From CAZOSF01 sp964582415 (GTDB lineage: Bacteria; Bacteroidota; Bacteroidia; Flavobacteriales; Flavobacteriaceae), in the NCBI GenBank assembly GCA_964582415.1, contig CAZOSF010000104.1, forward strand, positions 1-5,946: a DNA stretch of 5,946 nucleotides, read 5' to 3'. Position 1 is the stretch's first letter, and each line of letters starts with the position of its first letter. This document shows positions 1 through 3,913 of this stretch, in pieces. A model generated the notes under the pieces. It saw nothing but the letters and a program-made list of their open reading frames with translations. It was not told the origin of the DNA and did no database searches. The position numbers were made by a program, and so were the translations under genes.

Positions 1-20
1 CAAAAAAAGCCCATCGCATC

Positions 21-35
21 AACTAGCATCTAGTT
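21..35. repeat. Short inverted repeat, 6-bp stem
   Basis: AACTAG and CTAGTT are separated by CAT. On the minus strand a run of seven T follows about 12 bases beyond the palindrome, towards the window's left edge. This could be part of a terminator for minus-strand transcription, but stem and T-run are not adjacent, so the functional reading is weak. Confidence 0.25.
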
Positions 36-59
36 TCAGGACAAGCTTCTCATTGGTAG

Positions 60-191
60 TACCCAACTTGATTGGGTATCTAAACCACTTTCCCGCTAAA
101 GCGGGACAACACAACATCTTCATTCCCAACTTGATTGGGAATCCCATCTGAAAGCAGTGCTTTTCTGATGAGACACCCGCTTTCGCGGGTG
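60..191. repeat. Two tandem copies of a composite palindromic (REP/BIME-like) element
   Basis: Two units follow each other, each made of palindrome A, a spacer and palindrome B. A1 has stem arms 60-66 and 72-78; A2 has arms 122-129 and 135-142. Both have the loop CTTGA and share the identical 15-mer CCCAACTTGATTGGG. B1 has arms 91-96 and 101-106; B2 has arms 174-180 and 185-191, with cores CCCGC/GCGGG and loops TAAA and TTTC. Pairs outside the core are swapped in a compensatory way: A-T in A1 against T-A in A2, and T-A in B1 against A-T in B2. The second spacer holds a further imperfect hairpin at 145-170. The element lies just downstream of the LRR gene's 3' end. Short intergenic palindromes of this kind in Bacteroidota are often REP-like repeats moved by Y1 (RAYT-type) transposases; that assignment is inference, as no transposase is present here. 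Confidence 0.65.
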
Positions 192-254
192 ATAGGTTGC
201 GGTCTGGACGGGACTCGGGAACTGCGCCCAAACCCTTTGTTTATAGGGGTTTAC

Positions 255-1226
255 CTATTCCTTAATGACTTTTTTGGTCACCATCCCACTATCTGTTGTA
301 ATGTGAAGGAAGTAGATTCCAGCTGTTAAATTGGATACATCTATTGCTTCAGTTGCTTCATTACTCTCCAATACTTTTCTACCCAAGGTATCATATAAGG
401 TTATTGAATTTATCTCAAAACCATTTTGGTTTTGGATGGTGAGGAGGTTGGATGTTGGGTTGGGGTATATTGTAAGCATGATATCCAAGTTAATACCCTC
501 AATACCAAAAACACATTGGCTCTCATCGTCCACCAATACTGTTTGTCCATTGATAGAAATATTATCATTTTCTGCACTGGCATCATCTACGACCACACAA
601 CTCAAATTTGAACAGAAGGTGGCAAGTAAATACTCTAAAACGGTAGCATTCGTTCCATTCTTAATGTTTATCAATTGTAAATTTGAACATTGAAAAAAAT
701 CGGCATATTCAATGTTAGGATTCCCCGACATGTCAACTTCAACCAGATTTGTTTTTTGGCACTTTAAATAGATAAGGTCATTATTATTGCTAAGATCAAG
801 ATTGACAATCGGATTCCCACTCAAGTTCAAATTTAATAACGTTGAATTGTTTGAGAGGTCAACACTGGGTCCAATTAAATTATCAAATAAAATTACCTCC
901 TTTAAATTGGGGTTATTTGTAATATCTACCGACGTAAGCTGATTTCTTGCGCCTGAAAGGTGCTCTAACTGGGGGTTTCCCGAGAGATCTATGGATGTGA
1001 AACTACAATCTGTGAAATATAGTTCCTTTAGACCAGGACAATTTGATAAATCCAAATTGGACAATGGATTTGTCGAAACCCTTATAATCTCAAGATTGGG
1101 ATTGTCTGGTAGAGCAATCGACTGCAGCGCTGAATTGTAGGCAACGATTTCTTGTAGTGTTGTAACCCCAGTAAAATCTAAACTCTGAATAGCACTGTTG
1201 TAGGCATCAACTCTTTGGAGGTTCAC
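255..1226 (-). CDS. C-terminal half of the interrupted LRR protein (repeats plus T9SS type A sorting domain)
   Basis: This part is open from just after the TAA at 1233. The first possible start is the GTG at 1224-1226, but no ribosome binding site or signal peptide supports an independent gene. It contains about nine 21-residue LRR units, with lines such as LKELYFTDCSFTSIDLSGNP and LEHLSGARNQLTSVDITNNP. A Cys-containing cap segment follows (FCSNLSCVVVDD ... DDESQCVFG), and then the T9SS type A sorting domain: YPNPTSN, an ITLYDTLGRKVL strand, LTAGIYFLHI and a basic tail VTKKVIKE. That domain directs outer-membrane translocation and surface attachment, which only works if the protein also carries the upstream signal peptide. 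The fragment therefore makes sense only as the remainder of the gene beginning at 1766. Confidence 0.6.
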   Translation of the reverse strand: MNLQRVDAYNSAIQSLDFTGVTTLQEIVAYNSALQSIALPDNPNLEIIRVSTNPLSNLDLSNCPGLKELYFTDCSFTSIDLSGNPQLEHLSGARNQLTSVDITNNPNLKEVILFDNLIGPSVDLSNNSTLLNLNLSGNPIVNLDLSNNNDLIYLKCQKTNLVEVDMSGNPNIEYADFFQCSNLQLINIKNGTNATVLEYLLATFCSNLSCVVVDDASAENDNISINGQTVLVDDESQCVFGIEGINLDIMLTIYPNPTSNLLTIQNQNGFEINSITLYDTLGRKVLESNEATEAIDVSNLTAGIYFLHITTDSGMVTKKVIKE

Positions 1227-1232
1227 AATACC

Positions 1233-1766
1233 TTAAAAACTGACCGCAGGCATCGTGGTGGTTTCCATTAATTGAATCACTTGGATATGCGCCCCCTCAA
1301 AATTAACTGAAGGCAAAGGGTTGTCCCCCAATGAAAGAATGTAGGTTTGGGTCAAGGGGGAAGCATCAAGCGATACTATGTTATTACCATTTAATCCAAT
1401 ATTTACGATATCGGGACAGTCTGATAAATCGATGGATGTAAGTTGATTATGAGCAAGACCTAAATCCCATAAGCCTTGGGGTAATATAGAGGTATCAACA
1501 AAAGTTAAGTTATTAAAATTGGCATTGAGCGTTTGCAAATCCAAAAATGCTTCAATGCCAGTCATATCACTAATTCCCCGATCACTAAAATTGAGCCCGA
1601 TAATCCCAAGTGCATCTGCCGTTAAGAACTGTCCGTCCAGTATGCCTTCGCTATCGATCCCTGTATCGATTAAAAACTGTTCAAAGTTTACATCTGGAAC
1701 GAGGGTATATTGACCATTTGCAGTAAAGGAGAGTATGCATGTCGATATAATTATTAACAATCTCAT
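1233..1766 (-). CDS. N-terminal half of the interrupted LRR protein (signal peptide plus first repeats)
   Basis: This is the 177-residue open part before the in-frame TAA. ATG 1764-1766 is preferred over the in-frame TTG three codons upstream (1773-1775), because it starts directly with a signal peptide: Met-Arg, a hydrophobic run LLIIISTCILSF, then ANG/Q as a probable signal peptidase I site. The mature start, YTLVPDVNFEQFLIDTG, followed by an LDGQFLTADALGI-like segment, matches the usual N-terminus of flavobacterial secreted LRR proteins. About five LRR units follow, with LxxLxLxxNxLxSIDLSxCPx character. The last unit is cut at its 17th position by the stop. As it stands it would be a soluble exported fragment without the T9SS signal, probably non-functional or unstable. 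It is best read together with the downstream part as one gene. Confidence 0.6.
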   Translation of the reverse strand: MRLLIIISTCILSFTANGQYTLVPDVNFEQFLIDTGIDSEGILDGQFLTADALGIIGLNFSDRGISDMTGIEAFLDLQTLNANFNNLTFVDTSILPQGLWDLGLAHNQLTSIDLSDCPDIVNIGLNGNNIVSLDASPLTQTYILSLGDNPLPSVNFEGAHIQVIQLMETTTMPAVSF

Positions 1767-1776
1767 AACAGTCAAA

Positions 1777-1810
1777 CTTAAGCCAGATTTCTAATCAAAC
1801 CTGGCTCAAG
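1777..1810 (-). promoter_or_regulatory. Strong RNA hairpin 10 nt upstream of the LRR start codon
   Basis: Read on the minus strand, CTTGAGCCAGGTTT pairs over 14 bp with AAATCTGGCTTAAG around the 6-nt loop GATTAG. The two non-Watson-Crick positions are both G-U in the minus-strand RNA, while on the plus strand they would be A-C mismatches. The structure therefore favours the direction in which both the AraC and LRR genes are transcribed. It ends 10 nt before the ATG at 1766, and only TTTG follows it. It could be an intrinsic terminator of the upstream AraC gene (poor U-tract), a leader hairpin controlling LRR translation, or a DNA operator palindrome. TAAGTTTG, which fits the Bacteroidota -7 consensus TAnnTTTG, overlaps its 3' edge (1773-1780). 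If used, it would give an almost leaderless transcript. Confidence 0.5.
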
Positions 1811-1860
1811 GTAGGAATTTTAATGATTAATGATCAAAATGGCACTAAGGATCAATTCCC

Positions 1861-1889
1861 CCCGCTGCCGCGCGATTGTATCGCGTGGC
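1861..1889. repeat. REP-like palindrome with CGCTGCCGCG core
   Basis: GCCGCGCGAT (1867-1876) and ATCGCGTGGC (1880-1889) form a 10-bp stem with loop TGT. The single mismatch becomes a G-U pair in plus-strand RNA, and TTTT follows at once (1890-1893). It is much richer in G and C than the DNA around it. The leading sequence CCCGCTGCCGCG recurs with one change at 3191-3202. It stands between the tail of the AraC gene and the start of the LRR gene, and no plus-strand gene reads into it, so a REP-like dispersed repeat is likelier than a terminator. It may still act as a transcription barrier. Confidence 0.45.
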
Positions 1890-1908
1890 TTTTGAACAAT
1901 ATACTTCT

Positions 1909-1932
1909 TACCACGTGAGCCAATTGGTGGTA
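1909..1932 (-). terminator. Weak stem-loop just after the AraC gene
   Basis: TACCAC (1909-1914) and GTGGTA (1927-1932) can pair around a 12-nt loop, 9 nt past the AraC stop codon on the minus strand. There is no U-tract after it. The interval also contains the palindromes CACGTG and CCAATTGG. It is a candidate for 3'-end formation, but a weak one. Confidence 0.2.
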
Positions 1933-1940
1933 TCAAAAAC

Positions 1941-2651
1941 TTAATTCATCGACCGAAACTCCGAAGGCGAATAGCCTACCTTCGATTTAAATAATCTCGT
2001 AAAGTGTTGGGGGTATCTGAACCCCAACTCATAGGCAATCTCACTTACCGATTTATTGGGATCGAAGACTTTTTCTTTGGCAATGTCAATCAATTTGGAT
2101 TGAATATACTCTTGTGCCGACTTACCGGTTTCTTTTTTAACCAAATCCCCAAAATAATTGGGGGATAAATGCAAATAATCGGCAAAATATCCTACAGTTG
2201 GTAAGCCTTCCATTTGTGGACGATCGGATGCAAAATACGCATTCAACAGATCATCAAATTTATGCAAGGAACTTTGGTTGGCGACCTCCCGCGTAAGAAA
2301 CTGACGGTCATAAAACCGTAAACAGTAATCCAAGAACATTTCAATACTGCCAACGATCAACTTTTTACTGTGCTTATCCATGTTCTGGCTGAGCTCATAT
2401 TGAATTTTATCTAATAAGCTGAGAAGAATNNNNNNNNNNNNNNNNNNNNNNNNNNNNNNNNNNNNNNNNNNNNNNNNNNNNNNNNNNNNNNNNNNNNNNN
2501 NNNNNNNNNNNNNNNNNNNNNNNNNNNNNACGTTCTTCATATTTTCGTAATTTATCGATAAAGATAAGTCATTGGTATCGAGTAGTTCAAACCCATAATC
2601 CCAATTCGGTAATAATGGTACAACAATCTGTAATTTAGGTATGAAGTTCAC
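1941..2651 (-). CDS. AraC-family transcriptional regulator (interrupted by an assembly gap)
   Basis: The 162 residues after the gap form a well-conserved C-terminal half. A linker helix region (ILLSLLDKIQYELSQNMD ... CLRFYDRQFLTREVANQ) is typical of Bacteroidota AraC proteins of about 300 residues. The two-helix-turn-helix AraC DNA-binding domain follows: first HTH around VGYFADYLHLSPNYFGDLVK, then the AQEYIQSKLIDIAKEKV linker helix, then second HTH around SVSEIAYELGFRYPQHFTRLFK, ending GYSPSEFR. About 40 residues of the N-terminal sensory region remain before 100 N (2430-2529). The usual family length implies that roughly 100 residues rather than 34 are missing, so the N count is a placeholder and the frame match across it is accidental. 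The start is uncertain: GTG 2649-2651 is the only start codon in frame after the upstream TAA (2682-2684), while an ATG lies at the gap edge. It diverges from the cupin gene and probably regulates it in response to an unknown ligand. Confidence 0.85.
   Translation of the reverse strand: MNFIPKLQIVVPLLPNWDYGFELLDTNDLSLSINYENMKNXXXXXXXXXXXXXXXXXXXXXXXXXXXXXXXXXXILLSLLDKIQYELSQNMDKHSKKLIVGSIEMFLDYCLRFYDRQFLTREVANQSSLHKFDDLLNAYFASDRPQMEGLPTVGYFADYLHLSPNYFGDLVKKETGKSAQEYIQSKLIDIAKEKVFDPNKSVSEIAYELGFRYPQHFTRLFKSKVGYSPSEFRSMN
2430..2529. other. Scaffold gap, exactly 100 N
   Basis: Exactly 100 unknown bases lie inside the AraC gene. This is the conventional placeholder for a gap of unknown size. Family length suggests that the real missing sequence is nearer 300 bases (inference). 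Confidence 0.97.
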
Positions 2652-2664
2652 TAAAGTACTATGA

Positions 2665-2672
2665 TATCTTTG
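2665..2672 (+). promoter_or_regulatory. Candidate -7 promoter box (TATCTTTG) for the cupin gene
   Basis: TATCTTTG fits the Bacteroidota -7 consensus TAnnTTTG exactly. It would place transcription initiation roughly 35-40 nt before the cupin ATG at 2715. No clear TTG-type -33 element is found 17-23 nt upstream. The box overlaps the alternative ATG at 2661, which argues against that codon as the start. It lies in the 63-bp divergent region, close to the start of the AraC gene, where the regulator is likely to bind. Confidence 0.4.
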
Positions 2673-2714
2673 ACCAACACGTTAAAAAGGATATTCATTT
2701 TTAAACCAGATACC

Positions 2715-3188
2715 ATGAAAAATCTTGTCATCTTTTTACTTTTTCTTTCACCCTTTATGGCCTTCTCACAAAATACCGATTACACGGTAAAGTCCTATAA
2801 AGAAGAAGGCATGAAAGCCCCAAACACGCATTACATTGGGGAAGCTTGGTTAAACGCTATCTTTCATGATGATGCTGAATTGGGCTACAACATTACAAAG
2901 GCAACCTTTAAAGCAAATTCTACCCTTGATTGGCACACCCATTCGTCTATACAGGTTTTGATTATCGTGGACGGTCAGGCGTATTATCAAGAACGTGGAA
3001 AAGAGCCTGTGATACTTAAAGAAGGTGATCTTATTAGATGCTCTAAAGAAACCGAGCACTGGCATTCCTCAACCAAGGATAGTGATGTAACCTATTTAGC
3101 ACTCTATGGTGGCGATCAGCCCACCACATGGACAGAGGTGCTTACTCAGGAATATTACGATAGTGTGGCTGAGAAACTTAAAAAATAA
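2715..3188 (+). CDS. Exported single-domain cupin, hydroxynitrile lyase-like metal site
   Basis: This is a 157-residue protein. ATG 2715 is chosen over the in-frame ATG 2661 because it begins directly with a signal peptide (MKNLVIFLLFLSPFMAFS, cleavage before Q19), and the upstream ATG overlaps a candidate promoter box. The mature part is one cupin_2 beta-barrel. Motif 1 is DWHTHSSIQVLIIVDGQAYY and motif 2 is LKEGDLIRCSKETEHWH. H74, H76 and Q80 with H115 (or H117) fit the HxHx3Q...H metal ligand set of the small bacterial cupins that include manganese-dependent (R)-selective hydroxynitrile lyases and carboxymuconolactone-decarboxylase-like fusions. The tail TWTEVLTQEYY also fits this group. 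The chemistry is not predictable from sequence; lyase, isomerase or dioxygenase activity are all possible. The family is mostly cytoplasmic, so the signal peptide points to a periplasmic role. It is divergent from the AraC gene and probably its target. Confidence 0.85.
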   Translation: MKNLVIFLLFLSPFMAFSQNTDYTVKSYKEEGMKAPNTHYIGEAWLNAIFHDDAELGYNITKATFKANSTLDWHTHSSIQVLIIVDGQAYYQERGKEPVILKEGDLIRCSKETEHWHSSTKDSDVTYLALYGGDQPTTWTEVLTQEYYDSVAEKLKK

Positions 3189-3436
3189 GCCTCGCTGCCG
3201 CGTTAAACCATTAGGTTCAATGGAGTCAATGCATCGCTTGGCTATTGAAGAAAGGATCTGCATTCCACACCATGCAATCTCGATGCGGCGCTTGGTTTCC
3301 ACGATAAGATAAGAAAAGCAACGGGCTTATAATCAATGAATCACAATCGGTTATTTATCAACAATTTGAAGGAAATGTGTGATTTCCGTTAGCAAAGGCA
3401 CTTAAAATTTAGTATTTTCAAGAAAAATTAATCAAC
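3189..3436. other. Intergenic region with degenerate repeat remnants
   Basis: No gene is supported in these 248 bases. Two bases after the cupin stop, CTCGCTGCCGCG (3191-3202) repeats the REP-like core found at 1861-1872, but the palindrome that follows there is absent. An imperfect direct repeat, ATGCATCGCTTGG (3229-3241) and ATGCGGCGCTTGG (3283-3295), matches at 11 of 13 positions. The last 100 bases are AT-rich and must contain the promoter of the ior pair if it has its own, but I find no good TAnnTTTG box there. Confidence 0.4.
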
Positions 3437-3901
3437 ATGGCAACTTTCAACTTAAAAATCAATGGGAAAACCCACGAAGTGGATGTAGATCCCACGACTC
3501 CTATCCTATGGGTGTTGCGTGACAACCTCCAACTGGTGGGTACGAAATATGGATGCGGGGTGGCCCAATGTGGCAGCTGTACCATCCACCTGAATGGTGT
3601 TGCGATTCGATCCTGCGTAACACCGGTTTCGGCAATCGGAGGTGGTGCTATCACCACCATCGAAGGGCTTTCAGAAAAAGGAGATCATCCAGTGCAGCAA
3701 GCCTGGTTGGAACATGATGTTTACCAATGTGGTTATTGTCAGGCCGGACAAATCATGTCTGCCGCTGCCCTATTGGAAAACAATCCGAATCCATCGGATG
3801 AAGAAATAGAGGCTTCTATGAGCGGTAATATCTGCCGTTGCGGAACGTATAATCGAATCAAGGCTGCTATAAAAACAGCTTCAAATATTGGGCAATCCTA
3901 A
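3437..3901 (+). CDS. iorA: [2Fe-2S] small subunit of a molybdenum hydroxylase (isoquinoline 1-oxidoreductase alpha type)
   Basis: A 154-residue protein of normal length for the xanthine dehydrogenase-family small subunit. Residues 1-75 form a plant-type ferredoxin domain with C40, C45, C48 and C60 (pattern CGVAQCGSC ... RSC) holding one [2Fe-2S] cluster. Residues 80-150 form the helical [2Fe-2S] domain with C98, C101, C133 and C135 (CGYCQAGQI and GNICRCGTY) holding the second. All eight ligands are present. It transfers electrons from the Mo cofactor of the large subunit to an external acceptor. There is no signal peptide, so export would have to occur as a folded complex carried by the large subunit's Tat signal. 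The ATG at 3437 gives the expected MATFNLKINGK start. The next gene begins 12 nt after the stop, which supports co-transcription. The name follows the best-known homologue; the true substrate need not be isoquinoline. Confidence 0.93.
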   Translation: MATFNLKINGKTHEVDVDPTTPILWVLRDNLQLVGTKYGCGVAQCGSCTIHLNGVAIRSCVTPVSAIGGGAITTIEGLSEKGDHPVQQAWLEHDVYQCGYCQAGQIMSAAALLENNPNPSDEEIEASMSGNICRCGTYNRIKAAIKTASNIGQS

Positions 3902-3913
3902 AAACAGAACATC

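Larger units (their letters stand above)
255..1766 (-). pseudogene. Secreted LRR protein with T9SS type A sorting domain, interrupted by an in-frame stop
   Basis: This is one continuous reading frame of 503 positions from ATG 1764-1766 to the TAG at 255-257, broken only by TAA at 1233-1235 (position 178). It encodes a signal peptide (about residues 1-18, cleavage likely at ANG/Q), an N-terminal region with the PDVNFEQFLIDTG motif typical of flavobacterial surface LRR proteins, about a dozen 21-residue leucine-rich repeats, and a C-terminal T9SS type A domain (about 430-503, beginning near YPNPTSN). The repeat phase is exact across the stop, with 21 positions per unit before, across and after it. 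This indicates one nonsense substitution in an originally single gene, not two genes. If the stop is real, the product would be exported but would lack the T9SS sorting domain and so would not be anchored. A base-calling error or readthrough would restore a full surface protein. No partner gene is visible; a role in adhesion or glycan and protein binding is only the usual guess for such proteins. Confidence 0.75.

Noticed and set aside
60..191. Possible CRISPR array
   Set aside because: There are only two units, with two different palindromes per unit, unequal spacers, and repeats that differ by compensatory changes. No cas gene is present.
19..231. Minus-strand open frame of 70 codons over the palindrome region
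   Set aside because: Its translation simply runs through both palindrome copies (it contains two PIKLG segments). It is a reading of the repeat DNA, not a gene.
230..252. AAACCC/GGGTTT stem after the LRR stop as an intrinsic terminator
   Set aside because: The stem is only 6 bp with an 11-nt loop and has no U-tract on the minus strand, too weak to call.
331..693. Plus-strand open frame of 120 codons
   Set aside because: It lies antisense to the LRR repeats and T9SS domain, which are clearly the coding strand. It has no recognisable protein features and the repetitive LRR codons produce open antisense frames.
1767..1806. A full -33/-7 promoter for the LRR gene
   Set aside because: TAAGTTTG fits the -7 box, but the nearest TTG elements give spacings of 15 or 26, outside the usual 17-23, and the start would fall almost on the ATG. 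It is mentioned only within the hairpin entry.
2661..2714. Upstream ATG as start of the cupin gene
   Set aside because: It overlaps a TAnnTTTG promoter box and would place 18 residues in front of a canonical signal peptide.
3402..3436. Promoter directly before the small ior-type subunit
   Set aside because: The region is AT-rich, but TATTTTCA is a poor match to TAnnTTTG and no paired -33 element is evident.
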